This document shows positions 11,225 to 22,726 of a stretch of DNA of 64,000 bases, in pieces. The stretch is from Bombyx mori (lineage: Eukaryota > Arthropoda > Insecta > Lepidoptera > Bombycidae). Position 1 is the stretch's first letter, and each line of letters starts with the position of its first letter. Where the stretch lies: NCBI RefSeq assembly GCF_030269925.1, contig NC_085112.1, positions 3,039,501-3,103,500 on the forward strand, read 5' to 3'. The notes under the pieces are model-generated. The model did no database searches. It worked only from the letters and a program-made list of their open reading frames with translations, and had not been told where the DNA came from. The position numbers were made by a program, and so were the translations under genes.

Positions 11225-11612
11225 CCAGTGGTCCCCCAGTAGTCAAAGTTCGACTATAATTAATTGAAATTATAAGTTTGAACATTACTATAATTCTATA
11301 ATCAAACACTATTTATTATACTTCTATAATCACAAATTTTGCCAAGACTACACTAAAGATTCTGAATTTGATCACAGACTTTAAACAATAAGAAAAGTTT
11401 GACAATAAACAAAAGAGTATTTAAGCGTGTGTGTGTCAAATACATGGTAGTGTGTGAAATGTTTTTTTTATTGATTTAAGGTATTTTTTATGCCAATATA
11501 AAAAAATAGCTTTCTGCAATCCTTATGTATATTATCTATAGATGTGGGAAATGTCATACTTTAATTTTCGTAAAAGGGGTATAAAGATTTTGCGTCACAA
11601 ATAAATATATAA
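11225..11612 (-). mobile_element. Helitron family A copy, diverged
   Basis: Reverse complement of the 4414-4862 element. The 3' terminus is CTGG instead of CTAG and the hairpin has mutated bases. Several internal indels suggest an old copy. Confidence 0.75.
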
Positions 11613-12529
11613 ATGAAAGGTCATCAGATTCCGCTCAGTTGTAGAAATGAACCATGATATATTATTATAATAGGATTTCCGCGACTAGACTAAAGAATGA
11701 TAATGATAAGTCTCATCGTCTAAAACTAAAAGCTGTGAAATATAATTTATCATTAAAATAATCATTAAAATACAGTTTATTAAAATAAACAATGAAAGAG
11801 AAACACAAGAATTTAGAATTGTAATACAGTCATATTTATTTCATTTAAATATTCGCATTCAATAACTAGCAAAAGAAAATCAACCCACAAGCGCTTCTGA
11901 ATATCTATTGTCGTTTGAAGTTGCCTTTCAAAAACACTTCGATACAAGGATAGAAAAGTACATATGCCTTCGAGATATCACATAGAATAGAAGCTTTTTG
12001 TTGTTTTAGGCGTGAATTCCTTTTTAGATATCTCCTATATATTTTTAGCTCCCATTTTGGCTCTTCGAAATCGGATTGGCGCGATGGCAATATTTATATA
12101 ATGTACTTTTCTGGGTAGGACTTCTAAAATGGAGATCGAATACACGAGAAAAGTAGATGATAATGGGAGTAGTTGTGAAAAAAGGGCACTTCTTGATTCT
12201 AATCCTCTATTAACTAACCATCCCATAAAATCTTTGCCTTAAAAATGGCTAGCTGACTATAGCTACTTCAGCTACTGCGACTACGTGCCCGTTATGTTTT
12301 TATTGCTTTCCATGGAAGATGAGCATACAATAGATACTCATGTTCAATAATACTCAACCTAGTACATGGTATTTGCCGAAGGACTGATCACAGAACTTAA
12401 GTTGCATCGAGAAGAAGACTTTAAGGATGAGGGCAAGTGGCCATCATACCCCCAGTATTTGCTGGTGGAATTGGGACAGTATTAAATACATTAACAATGT
12501 CCTTTTTTCTGTGGCTTTAGGTGGGTGAT
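11613..12529. other. Unassigned AT-rich spacer
   Basis: No supported gene or repeat. Two short frames near 11905-12226 overlap in opposite phases and look like noise. Confidence 0.4.
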
Positions 12530-12607
12530 TTTACGCCCCACCTAGTGTTCAGCAGTTACCGGAACACGTCAACAGCACAACTTGAAAACCTACCTTGAGA
12601 CATTGAG
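12530..12607 (-). repeat. Old Bm1-like SINE relic
   Basis: Partial match to the Bm1 3' body in reverse (CCCCACCTAGTGTTCAGCAG, then CTACCTTGAGACATTGAGTT), heavily diverged. Confidence 0.5.
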
Positions 12608-13295
12608 TTCGAAATATCAATAGCATCGTATATCGCTTGTCTCACTCTTTCAAACGAAAATCCCGATTTCGTGTCAAAATTACTTGTACCTATACCACTT
12701 TTACTGTTCGAAAAATCTGTAAATAATTTATATAGAAAATTGAACGTAGCTAACTCTATAATCAAACGTCGACGTATAACAAACACCTTAGTGACCATGA
12801 AAACTCTAAAGTAATCGAAACGTCCGTAACAATATATTGACATTTAAAAAACACTAGATTGAACCGCAACATTGGTTTAAATTGGTTTTAATTAAGTATC
12901 TAAAATTGTGAATTCTTGTTTATGGATAATGTAGCGTTTGTAAAATGTCTTTCTTTTTATCCCGGCCACGTTTTCGTTGCCGGTCTCCGGTGGATTTTGA
13001 AAAGCGTAAAGCGCTTGAATTGGAATAATGTCGTTTTATGGCTTACTTCGACTTTAGCAGCTAATCAAATTTGAATCCAATGCCTTCTGTTCAAAGTTAA
13101 TAATATGTTTGTTAAAGTTTATTTGGCATTCGGAGTCTGGGTACGTTTGTTCTTGTCTCATAATGTTAGGGTGTTGTTTTTTCTAGATTTTTTCTCTCCA
13201 TCATCATATTATTATAATGATATCAAATACTCCAGACAAAGACGAAACAATAATACCAACCAAAACAATGTTATTTTATGTAAGATTGATTAATT
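12608..13295. other. Unassigned spacer
   Basis: Nothing recognisable. It ends at the target duplication of the LINE at 13308-17101. Confidence 0.4.
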
Positions 13296-13560
13296 TCTCT
13301 TCATTGTTTTTTTTTTTTTTTTTTTTTTTTTTATGATTGAAAGTTTACTGGTGGCCCGAAGGCCTTTCCAGTTTCACCAGGACAGGTGGGCGAGCAAAGG
13401 CTCAGCCAAGAGGGGTGGGATTTGCTAACAACTGCCCGAGCGCCTCCGAAGGAGACCTAACAACTCAAGAGCAATTGTTTCGCGAATGAATCTACTACCG
13501 GATCGGAATCGCGACCCGCTGAGAAGATCCGGCGAGAAACTCAGCGGGCTGATGCATGGG

Positions 13561-16443
13561 TTAGGTTGCACGTCGACCTCTTTGTCGAGTTCGACGAGTA
13601 CGGTTACCGGGGTCCCTAAGCCTGCCCCTAGTATTAGAGCTGAAGGCATCTAATGCAAAGGTTATTGGATCTGATGGATCCGTAAGGACGTGTCTAGGGC
13701 GTCGACGGTGACTGGCTCCTGCATGATCAGGATTCGGGGAGTAGTCAGCGGCGGCAACGATAAGGCGATTATCATGACGCATAGCCTTATCGAAGTATCG
13801 TTCCGACGCTGACTTCATGTATTTCCGAATTGATTCGAGGCCCAGGTCGTCGTGTAGGTCAACGTTCCTCACGAACCACGGAGCCCCGACAGCTAACCTG
13901 CAAAAGCGGGATTGTAGGGATTGGAGGGTGTCTATGTGTGTGCGGGCCGCGTGAGCGAACACCACACTCGCGTAAGTCATGACGGGCCTTATGCAAGTTT
14001 TGTAAAGTGTCACCTTGTTCCGAAGGGACATTTTACTCCGCTTACAGATCATGGGGTAGAGTCTACCGAGAATAAACGCGGCACGGTCACGGACTGATTT
14101 TATATGCGGGCGGAATGTCATCGATGCATCCAGGGTAACGCCCAGGTACTTGACCTTCCTGGCCCAGGGTATGGGTTGTCTAAAGAGAGTAATCGGGGGT
14201 GTGAGATTCCTCCTCCTAATCCGGGAGGAAATCCGTGTGGAGCTTCCCCTCTGAAATAGCACCGCAGTACTTTTCGCTGGGTTGATGTCTATGCGCCATT
14301 TTCGGAACCACTGTCCTAGGGCTAGGGCTGCGCTCTGAAGCTTCTTCGCGATTAGGGACTTATTTCTACTAGAATAGTAAACAGTCGTGTCGTCGGCGAA
14401 TAAAGCTAAATGGGTCGGCGGCGACTGGGGAATATCGTTGACGAATAAGCTAAATAGGAGGGGTGAGAGGACAGAGCCTTGCGGGACTCCAGCTGTGAGA
14501 GGTCGTGGGGAGGAGCGGGTTCCCTCGACTCGATATCGAAAAGAGCGGTTCGACAAGAAGTCCCGTATGATGAGCACGAGACTATCCGGCACGCCCATGT
14601 TGAATAGTTTTAAAATCAAACCATTGTGCCAGACTTTGTCGAACGCTTTTGCGACGTCGAAGAAGAGAGCTCCCGTGTATAACGGTTTTGGTCGATTAAG
14701 CCCCACAAGAATGTGCTCCGTGAGGCGGTGCACCTGTTGAACGCATGAGTGATTTGTACGGAATCCGAATTGTTCATCGATAAGAATGCCCTTGGATGAG
14801 ACGAAGTCTCTGAGGCGTTTGTAGAGCAGACGCTCATACAGTTTGCCTAGAGACATGAGGAGGCTAATCGGGCGGTAGCTCGTCGGATGATTTTTTGGTT
14901 TACCGGGTTTATGTATGCCGATAACGTCCGCTTCTTTCCACACCGCGGGAAAGATACAGTTCGCCATAGCGGCATTGAAAATAGATGCCAACATCACGAT
15001 GAGTTGGACGGGTAGAAGTTTAATAACGCGGTTGGATATACCGTCGGAACCGGGAGCCTTGCGAGGTCGTAGGTCTTTGATCAAGTCTTTAACTTCCATC
15101 GGGGTGACGGGTGGTAACGCATCAGAGGGTGGCAAGGAGGCTCTGCGTTCTACCTCACTGTCTACTAATTCTACATGAACAGGGTCCACGGATTGAGTGC
15201 TGGGCGTGCACTGGGTTTGCAATGTATCGGCCAGCAACTCTGCTTTTTCGTCATCATCGAACGCCGCGAGTCGGCCTGAGGGGCCTACGAGGGGGGGCAT
15301 AGTTACTACCGTATCCGATTTGAGAGTACGAGCTAAGCGGTAGTAAGACCTTTGAGAGGGCGCGAGTCCTTCTAAGAAATCAGACCATCTGGCATCTCGG
15401 ACTTCGGTGATGCGAGACTTTACGTCGCGTTGTAGGGCACGCATTCGAATACGATTTTCCGCGGTAGGATACCTATCGTACGCACGGATCGAGGCGTTCT
15501 TAGCTCTAAGGAGTTCCCTAATATCGTCGGGCAATTTGAAGCGGTGAAGGAAGTCCTCCGCTACAACTTGCTTCGATGACCTATCTAATGTCGAGGTGAT
15601 GTGTGACGTTACGATGTCTATGGCTTCAGCGGTATCCTGAGGAGACGGGATAGAGTCCGAACTAAACGGAAGCGATGGTGGATCAGATTCAGCCAGGCTG
15701 ATGCCCAGCGTGTGCCAATCCACCACAGTCCTCGTGACGGGAACGGAATCGGGAGCGCGACCGAGCTTCATAACGACGGGACGGTGGTCTGAATCTAACT
15801 CTGAAACTACTTCGATCGAGTGTAAGCGCAGAGTTACGTTTTTTAATAACGCTATGTCGAGTATATCCGGGCGATGCGCGATATTTAGCGGGTAGTGAGT
15901 CGGGGTTAGCGGAGCGACGATATCGAAGGCGAGATCATCGACTAACGCGTCAAGCCGCCTGCCATTCGGGGTTGTGGTGTGTGAGTTCCACCTGATGTGT
16001 TTACAATTTAGGTCGCCCGCCAGAATGACAGAGCTCCCCATACCGAGCAGCGCCTCGATATCACTGCTTAGAACGATCTTATCCGGTGGAAGATAAACGG
16101 ACGCGATAACGATCGGCGCGTGTCCCGTCAGTGAGATTCGGCACACTGATGCTTCGATATTAGCGAGCGCGGGAGGATCGAGCGGGACGCAATGCAGGGC
16201 TCTTCTATAGTAAATGACGGTACCACCACCACGGGCAGAGAGCCTGTCGTTCCTGACCATGTTATAGTTCGCGATTTTAGGGTCACGGCGCGCGGGCTTA
16301 AGTAGGGTCTCCTGCACTAAAAAGATATCAATTTGGTGGTCACGCAAAAAGTCAGAAACCTGATCACGTTGATTTGCGAGACCGTAAGCGTTAAAAAATC
16401 CTATCGTTACGGATAGGGGCTTTATTCTACTTATATACGCCAT
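13561..16443 (-). CDS. Jockey-type LINE ORF2: APE endonuclease and reverse transcriptase, intact
   Basis: 960 residues, ATG at 16443-16441, TAA at 13563-13561. Residues about 10-225 form an exonuclease-endonuclease-phosphatase domain (DIFLVQETLL, GDLNCKHIRW near 142, SDHRP at 218-222). The RT domain follows at about 480-740: FFDVAKAFDKVWH, AGVPQGSVLSPLLF, and catalytic FADD at 682-685 (encoded 14400-14389). The C-terminus is Arg-rich. ORF2 begins one codon after the ORF1 stop and in the same frame (UAA-UCA-AUG). Compared with the copy at 42614-45490 it differs by scattered substitutions and is two residues longer near the C-terminus. No frameshift or stop is visible, so the enzyme could be functional in trans even though ORF1 is truncated. 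Confidence 0.93.
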   Translation of the reverse strand: MAYISRIKPLSVTIGFFNAYGLANQRDQVSDFLRDHQIDIFLVQETLLKPARRDPKIANYNMVRNDRLSARGGGTVIYYRRALHCVPLDPPALANIEASVCRISLTGHAPIVIASVYLPPDKIVLSSDIEALLGMGSSVILAGDLNCKHIRWNSHTTTPNGRRLDALVDDLAFDIVAPLTPTHYPLNIAHRPDILDIALLKNVTLRLHSIEVVSELDSDHRPVVMKLGRAPDSVPVTRTVVDWHTLGISLAESDPPSLPFSSDSIPSPQDTAEAIDIVTSHITSTLDRSSKQVVAEDFLHRFKLPDDIRELLRAKNASIRAYDRYPTAENRIRMRALQRDVKSRITEVRDARWSDFLEGLAPSQRSYYRLARTLKSDTVVTMPPLVGPSGRLAAFDDDEKAELLADTLQTQCTPSTQSVDPVHVELVDSEVERRASLPPSDALPPVTPMEVKDLIKDLRPRKAPGSDGISNRVIKLLPVQLIVMLASIFNAAMANCIFPAVWKEADVIGIHKPGKPKNHPTSYRPISLLMSLGKLYERLLYKRLRDFVSSKGILIDEQFGFRTNHSCVQQVHRLTEHILVGLNRPKPLYTGALFFDVAKAFDKVWHNGLILKLFNMGVPDSLVLIIRDFLSNRSFRYRVEGTRSSPRPLTAGVPQGSVLSPLLFSLFVNDIPQSPPTHLALFADDTTVYYSSRNKSLIAKKLQSAALALGQWFRKWRIDINPAKSTAVLFQRGSSTRISSRIRRRNLTPPITLFRQPIPWARKVKYLGVTLDASMTFRPHIKSVRDRAAFILGRLYPMICKRSKMSLRNKVTLYKTCIRPVMTYASVVFAHAARTHIDTLQSLQSRFCRLAVGAPWFVRNVDLHDDLGLESIRKYMKSASERYFDKAMRHDNRLIVAAADYSPNPDHAGASHRRRPRHVLTDPSDPITFALDAFSSNTRGRLRDPGNRTRRTRQRGRRAT

Positions 16444-16446
16444 TGA

Positions 16447-17101
16447 TTACCGGCGGAGTGAGGGGAGGACGTACGTATTTAATGACGCGTATACGTCGGC
16501 GTATTCCTGCACAACGGCGATAAAGTGTTGTGCAGTGGAGGCAGCGCGAATGGCGTCGCCCAAAGCGTTAACGCGCTCAAAGTTGATCGACTGAAAGAAG
16601 TCGATCGCTAAAGCGAGATTGTCAGACGCGGTCGGAGGGCAAGTCGCGGGAGAGGGACGAGTCGCGGGGGCGGGACGAATCGCGGAGGAGGGAGTTGTAG
16701 CCGTGTTCGTGTACGGCAGCGGTTTTGCCCAGGCCGAGACACTGGGCACCGCCGCCGGAACGAACGCTGGCTTAGCCTGCGACGCAGAGGGTGCCGAGGC
16801 TTTGATGTCTGGGCCGGAAGCTCGGAGGCGGTTTTGGCGGGCGACGCGGCGATTTATTTTAGGGGCTCGGGGGCAACCACGGTAATTCGCGGGGTGACCC
16901 TGTGTTCGACACAGGACGCAGCTAGGCGGTTCCGTCGCGGTTTTTTGGTCGCGAGCGCAGAGGGCCGTGGCGTGATCGCCCAAACACTTAACACATCGGG
17001 GGCGCGCGTGACAGTTACGGGAAGAGTGCCCGTACAATTGACAGTTATGGCACTGGCTAGGAGTGCCTTTTTTATGGGGGGCTTCGACAGCGATACCAGA
17101 G
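16447..17101 (-). pseudogene. LINE ORF1 C-terminal fragment (CCHC zinc knuckles)
   Basis: The last ~217 codons of the ORF1 described at 45494-47116. It keeps three knuckles (CHNCQLYGHSSRNC, CVKCLGDHATALC, CVLCRTQGHPANYRGC), the Pro/Ala-rich linker and the conserved C-terminus ending SLRR. The N-terminal half was never copied because the insertion is 5'-truncated. No internal stops in what remains. Confidence 0.88.
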
Positions 17102-17248
17102 TCTCTTCATTGTATGACAGTGACAGGTGTATGAGCTTGTCCACGAAAAATCTTTTTAAAACTAAAGATTTTTTTTCTTTTCATTCATATTATTCATATT
17201 CCGGCTATGGGATGAACTCCCCTACATGATGTTTCCCGAGCGCTATGA

Positions 17249-17402
17249 CATGTCCTTCTTCAAAAGAGGCTTGTGGAGAGTATTAAGCGGTAGGCAGTGG
17301 CTTGGGTCTGCCCCTGGCATTGCTGAAGTCCATGGGCGACGGTAACCACTCACCATCAGGTGGGCCGTATGCTCGTCTTCCTACAAGGGCTATAAAAAAA
17401 AA
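17249..17402 (+). repeat. Lepidopteran SINE-like tail, copy 1
   Basis: Closely matches 60201-60353: both run CCTTCTTCAAA...AGGCTTG, GGCATTGCTGAAGTCCATG, GGTGGGCCGTA, GCTCGTC and end in a short poly(A). I recognise it as a common lepidopteran retroposon tail but cannot name the family. Confidence 0.65.
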
Positions 17403-17994
17403 GGAAATATTGGTCTCTCCCTTCAAACAAAGTTTCGGATTCAGCAAAAACGTATTCCTAAAAATGGCTTCCGAATCAAGTCGAACTATAATCTGGCTCA
17501 AAGAGAACGAATGACCTCACTTTGTGAAGTTACACCGCACAGTGAAACATTACACTGATTGCGGGATCAAGCCATTTTCTAGTTCAAGCTTTGGTCTTTG
17601 TGTTTACTAATGATGTGCTTCGAAGTGGTTTTTACCACGATTAATATCCAGTCATATTATAGCTAAATGATTTTTTTTTACGTTAAAACCTTTTGTTACA
17701 TAATATCGCAGTGAGATGACTACTTTATTTAGTCTGGTTAACGAGAAATTATCTGAGGATAATAAATTAAAGACCTTGTTTGTTTAGCTGTCAATTATTA
17801 ATTGACTTTTAGACGCATATAGCCAATATATTATATTATTACATTATACCCCGCCGCACCAACATCTCTATTCTCAAGCAGTTAAAAATAGAAACAACTC
17901 AACGTCTATCCACAACCTGTCTACAAAGAACATTGCGGTTTTTTTGTCATGTTACACACAGGGATACCAACAATTTAGATCGCCTTGTGGTGAA
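17403..17994. other. Unassigned spacer
   Basis: AT-rich; no gene or recognised repeat. Confidence 0.4.
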
Positions 17995-18185
17995 CAGTAA
18001 AATCTAGGGGAAACGACCTAGGGGTAGAGGTTTCGAACGATGGTCGAACCATATAGCGGAGGAACTAAAAATACCTATCAACGACGCACTCCACCAAGCT
18101 ACAGAACGGGATCGATGGAGACAGCTGGTTGACGGAATCAAACTGGATGAATCAAGTCACGATCCTCAGCAATGAGGGACCGATT

Positions 18186-18220
<35 letters not shown>
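17995..18220 (+). pseudogene. LINE ORF 3'-terminal remnant with GA-repeat tail
   Basis: A plus-strand reading gives GRGFERWSNHIAEEL, then ATERDRWRQLVDGIK and a stop. This is the typical end of RTE/CRAFT-type endonuclease-reverse transcriptases (R-W-x-D followed by A-x-DR-x-W). A (GA)n run at about 18189-18219 replaces poly(A). All catalytic domains are missing. Confidence 0.65.
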
Positions 18221-18222
<2 letters not shown>

Positions 18223-18860
18223 TGCCCAACCATCAGCGTGGAGTAACTCAATGTACGAAAGACAAGAATGCAAAATCGGGAGACGATATCTCTTTTCGCC
18301 TTATGAAGGCGTTTTGTTTTATAACTGACAAATTTAACTTCATTAAATTCTTGCTAGTGTTCAATAATGATCACATCTCTCAATCTCTTTGCATATCAAA
18401 AGGGAGTTCCTAATTAAATCCAACTGAAAAGGAATCTAGTTTCAAAAAGCAACAAGTCCAATAACATTGACATCCCAGCCTATTGTCGGCTAAAACTTTT
18501 TGCTTCTGAGATACAAACGTTGAGCTTAATTAATTGAAAAGCCTGTCTCCGGTCACTATGATGCAATTGGCTAGTGAACTCAGCTAATCCGACAAAGCGA
18601 AGCTACTAATTTGCTAATGTTTACGTTCCTACAGATCCCGCTTTTATCTCATAGATGCAATACCTGATTGTCGAGTGCTTATCGGATTAGTCCATTGCCA
18701 TCACAATGTGACCGCCGCCAGCTACCTTAAGTAATTAAAGTCTCAATGGTATTATATGAGTGCTGTCCAAACTTAAATCAGGGCCGCGTGATTTCTTTAT
18801 ACATGTTTATTCTTTGACCTACCTAGTTTCAGTGAAGTCTGAATCCTCCAAACTAGAATA
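18221..18860. other. Unassigned spacer
   Basis: No gene or recognised repeat. Confidence 0.4.
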
Positions 18861-19690
18861 CTTCATCACAGTTTTACTGATGGTAGGACCTCTTGTGGGT
18901 TCGCACGGGTAGATACCACCATCCTGCCTATTTCTGTCGTGAAGCAGTAATGCGTTTACAATTATAGCGGTAGATTGAGAGCTCGTTTGTATGAAAATCG
19001 CTTTCAAATGCATTGGTTTAAAAGCGATTTTGAGACAACATTCCAACAGCCTCAAGGGATATTCTGGCTTCAACTTTACTATTGGGTGAGCTCACGGGGC
19101 TCAGCCTTACAGAATTTGCTACACATCAACCTTAGCAAGAGCAGTGCTTCGCTGAATCTTACACTGGTGGTAGGACGTCTTGTGAGTCTGCACGGGTAGG
19201 TACCACCGCCCTGCCTATTTCTGCCGTGAAGCAGTAATGCGTTTACAATTATAGCGGTAGATTGAGAGCTCGTTTGTATGAAAATCGCTTTCAAATGCAT
19301 TGGTTTAAAAGCGATTTTGAGACAACATTCCAACAGCCTCAAGGGATATTCTGGCTTCAACTTTACTATTGGGTGAGCTCACGGGGCTCAGCCTTACAGA
19401 ATTTGCTACACATCAACCTTAGCAAGAGCAGTGCTTCGCTGAATCTTACACTGGTGGTAGGACGTCTTGTGAGTCTGCACGGGTAGGTACCACCGCCCTG
19501 CCTATTTCTGCCGTTAAGCAGTAATGCGTTTCGGTTTGAAAAGCGGGGCAGCCGTTGTAACTATACTAAAACTTTATCAAGGTAGATGGTGGCATTTACG
19601 TTGTAGATGTCTATGGGCTCCAGTAACCACTTAACACCGGGTGGGCTGTGAGATCGTCCACCAATTTAAGCGATAAAAAAATAAAAAATA
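18861..19690 (+). repeat. Composite Bm1 / LINE-3'UTR block
   Basis: Bm1 body segments (GGTAGGACCTCTTGTGGGTT, then CACGGGTAG...CTGCCTATTTCTG and, at the right end, CTATGGGCTCCAGTAACCAC) are interrupted by about 190 bp of other sequence. That insert contains a minus-strand scrap of the LINE 3' UTR (GTGAGCTCACGGGGCTCAG). The middle of the block is tandemly duplicated (next entry). Confidence 0.75.
18948..19521 (+). repeat. 287-bp perfect or near-perfect tandem duplication
   Basis: Two head-to-tail units, 18948-19234 and 19235-19521. GCAGTAATGC recurs at 18944, 19231 and 19518, exactly 287 bp apart. The units appear identical apart from a G/T difference close to the right end, so the duplication is recent. 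The repeated segment joins Bm1 and LINE 3' UTR sequence. Confidence 0.9.
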
Positions 19691-21000
19691 AAAACTTCAT
19701 TGTAGAACTAAGCCAGCCTTCTGATAAGGTTTTCACAGAGGACATCACAAAAAAAAAACTTTAATTTTTTTATTCAAAAAAGGGAGTTATTCACGAAGAA
19801 CGCATGATTCTAAGAAAAACTAGAAATGCCGGTGAATGGTGAACGTGCTTAAATCGTTTTCTTATCTGTAATCGTAAGTTGATGAAAAAGGAAGAATGAG
19901 AAAAAAAAAATAAAACGGCAAAGTATAAAGAACGTCATTTTAGAAGCTAATATATGGAATAAGCTTTTTGTCAACTCAATTTCCCCTCAAAGCGTTTGAG
20001 TCTTTCATCTTCGGAGCCTTTGGAATAACTCGGAATGTTTATTTTCGATATATCCTTCTACGATGAGTTTGTTGAGCAATGGCTTTTATTTATATTGAAT
20101 TTAAGATACATTTTTAAATAAATTACCTTTACAAGTGGTCTGAAAGATAATAAAACGATGTTCTTAAAATAGTTTAATCACATTTCTGGTTATAATTAAT
20201 GCATTACAACGAATTTATACCTAAGAAGTTTTTATGTAATTACCATATCAACATAGTAACCGTAGGAGTAATGTAAATATTTATAAAGCCCATATAAATT
20301 CCCTCGCACTTCAGAAATATTTTTTTAAGACAATTATGATGGGAAAGTACGTGTGTGTCTAACTTCCTCACATGATTCTCCACCTCTACCACTACTTCTT
20401 CTTGAGAATGGTATGTCGTATAAAAATTCCCGAACCAACAGCACTGATTAAATACTATGGTTTCCAAAACTAAGACCGTAAGAATTCCACCCAAACCATT
20501 AATACTAGTTGACCCCACCTGGGTAGATACAGCTACGATGCTTGCTCCTGCCACAAAACACTCTGGCGTTCGCTTATATTTCTACCTCAAGAAAATATAT
20601 ATCATATTATTCTCTGTTTCCAGAAAAAAACAAAAAAATTCAAGTATAAGAAGTCAACGCATTTCAGAACCCCGCCTTCAATATCTTGTATCATTTCAAG
20701 TGGAAAACCTTTCAAATTAAGGCGCATTCCGATCCACAGATGTGTCCAACCCGAAAATAGCTTTACAAATGTAGGTAGGGGTTTCGTATTAAATATAACG
20801 TTTATCCACATCAAAAACGGTCTCACACCGCCGTAATAAATTATAATGACGCCGCATTCCCCGGGTAATGGGCCCGCCAATATCGTCGGGGATGCCAGAA
20901 CACTTTTCTTTTTAATTCTGCTATAAACAATTATTTGAAATACATCAATTTCTTGAAAATACTCACACGCCATAAGTTAGCTCCCCGTTTACGTTGATGG
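19691..21000. other. Unassigned spacer with two weak minus-strand frames
   Basis: Frames at 20973-20602 (123 codons) and 20554-20240 (104 codons) lie next to each other in different phases. I see no domain, and the base composition does not separate them from the surroundings. They could be a decayed gene or chance. Confidence 0.35.
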
Positions 21001-22149
21001 TACGAGGGCGGCACTGAAAATTTCGGGAATTAACGAAGTGACACAACATTACTATTTAAAAATGTATTTATTGCTTTTTGAAGTATTCTCCGCGAAATTT
21101 GACACATTTTTCCATACGATGGAACCAATCATTGAAGCAACCATTCCATTCGGAAGTTGGAGTCTCCAAAATGGCCGTTTTGTAGGCGTCCACAGCTTCT
21201 TCAGGTGATGAACATCTCTGTCCACGCAATTTATTCTTTATTTTAGGGAAAGTATAGAAATCATTAGGGCTTAGGTCGGGGCTGTACAGCGGATGGTCTA
21301 ATAATTCTATGTTTTCTTGCTCTAAAAACTCTTTTGTTCTGTGCGCGGTGTGAGAACTCGCATTGTCGTGATGGAGGATGATGCGGCGGTTGCAGTTCTC
21401 TTTACGGAGTTCAAAAACGACCTGTGGCAAACCAATGCTAGCATACCATTCTACATTAACCGTTCTTTGTCCCTCAAGAGGAATAGTCGTAACATGGCCG
21501 GTTTTGGAGACAAACGTGGCCACCTTTTTGCAAGACTCCGTGAACAAACAATTTTTGTTGGCTTTAACTCATTTTCGAACACCCAAACTCGTGACTGGTT
21601 TTTTGTTTCGGGTTCGTACGCATATATCCAGGTATCGTCACCTGATACAATGTTGTATACAGCATTTGAGGATCCTGCGTGGAATCTTTCGAGAGTTCTG
21701 ACGCACCAAGTAACGCGAGCTGCTTTTTGCTCTTCACAGAGCGAATGCGGTATCCATCGGGAAAACAACTTTTTTACACCTAATTGTTCATGCAAGATTA
21801 TTCGTATTTGACTCGTGCCAATGTCTAAAGTTGCCTGAATTTCGCGGTATGTCACATGTCGATCTTCCTCAATCAGCTTACGCACAGCATCTTTTCTTGG
21901 GTGACTGCAGTTTTCGGACGACTTTAACAGGGATCGTCACTGAGCTTGGCACCTCCACGTTGAAACTCAGCAAACCAGCAATAAATTGTGGTTTAGGATG
22001 GGGCTTCATCACCAAATGCAGAAATCATCCGGTCAATACACTGTTTTTGTGTTAAACCACTTCGAAAGTCATAATAAATCATCGCTCTTGAATTTTCTCG
22101 AGTCAATTCCATTTTCTCAACGACTAAACAAGTTTGACAAAACCTCGTA
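21001..22149 (-). mobile_element. mariner element, inactivated
   Basis: Left end TA (21001-21002) then CGAGGGCGGCACTGAAAATT, a recognisable mariner terminal repeat. The right end is degenerate, ending CCTCG then TA at 22148-22149. The target TA is duplicated as expected. It encodes the broken transposase below. Confidence 0.8.
21068..22112 (-). pseudogene. mariner transposase (DD34D), frameshifted and with stops
   Basis: The N-terminal part begins MELTRENSRAMIYYDFRSGL at 22112 and carries at least two in-frame stops before 21885. The middle part (21885-21545) has the HTH region (VRKLIEEDRHVTYREI) and the first catalytic Asp in SGDDTWIYAYEPETK. A frameshift near 21545 separates it from the C-terminal part (21547-21068) with HHDNASSHTA and YSPDLSPNDF. 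There are 34 residues between the last two catalytic Asp, so DD34D mariner. The family transposase is about 345 residues, so the gene is nearly full length but dead. Confidence 0.88.
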
Positions 22150-22381
22150 ACAAGGCCGAGAATCTTTTTTTAAATAAATAAATGGTATTCGATTTTTAAA
22201 ACTAAGAAGTTTTCAATTAAAAAGATTTTAATATGACAGGAACAGTGGAAATATTCCATTCCCGATACTTTTAGTGCAGCCTAGTATTATGACAAAGCCT
22301 TTCCCTACAATGTCAAAAACTGAACCAAGTTCATCATAATCAAATGAACGCATTATATCCGATATTGCGGACTGAAAGGTA

Positions 22382-22726
22382 ACCAGTTGCCGTCGCCCTA
22401 AAGAAGTAATTTCGCAGCCTCCCGATCCACTATCGGTGCTTTGGGTAACCCAAGCACCGGTCACCGTTCTAGTCGAACCCGTCGCTTGCGACGAAGGACT
22501 TGGCGGTCAAATCAATCTTCACACACAGCCCACTGAGTTTCTCGCCGGAACTTCTCAGTAGGTCGCGTTGCGTTCCGATCCGGTGGTAGATTCTGCCAAG
22601 CACTGCTCTTGCTAGGGCTAGCATTAGCAAATTCATCAGGTTACAGCCTCGTGAGCTCACCTACTCACTCGGTGATTCTAGTATGAACCCTCGAGGTCAC
22701 TAGCAAAGGTAGAAAATAAAAAAAAG
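22382..22726 (+). mobile_element. Jockey-type LINE 3' end, 5'-truncated
   Basis: The first part matches the ORF2 C-terminus and 3' junction of 8030-8167 (CCCGATCCACTATCGGTGCT, then CAAGCACCGGTCACCGTTCT). The 3' UTR (CACAGCCCACTGAGTTTCTC, GAGCTCACCTACT) and a short A-rich tail follow. Confidence 0.8.

Larger units (their letters stand above)
13308..17101 (-). mobile_element. Jockey-type LINE, 5'-truncated, with 12-bp target duplication
   Basis: Poly(T) at 13308-13332 marks the 3' tail, then the 3' UTR, complete ORF2 and the last third of ORF1; the copy stops at about 17101. TCTCTTCATTGT occurs at 13296-13307 and again at 17102-17113, a clean 12-bp target-site duplication (the final T could belong to the tail). 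It is nearly identical to the full-length copy at 42361-47521, so both are young. Confidence 0.93.

Noticed and set aside
18189..18219. GA microsatellite as an independent feature
   Set aside because: It is the 3' tail of the adjoining LINE remnant.
20240..20973. Two adjacent minus-strand frames as exons of a host gene
   Set aside because: A GT-AG arrangement can be imagined, but the implied intron is very short and no protein family is recognisable.
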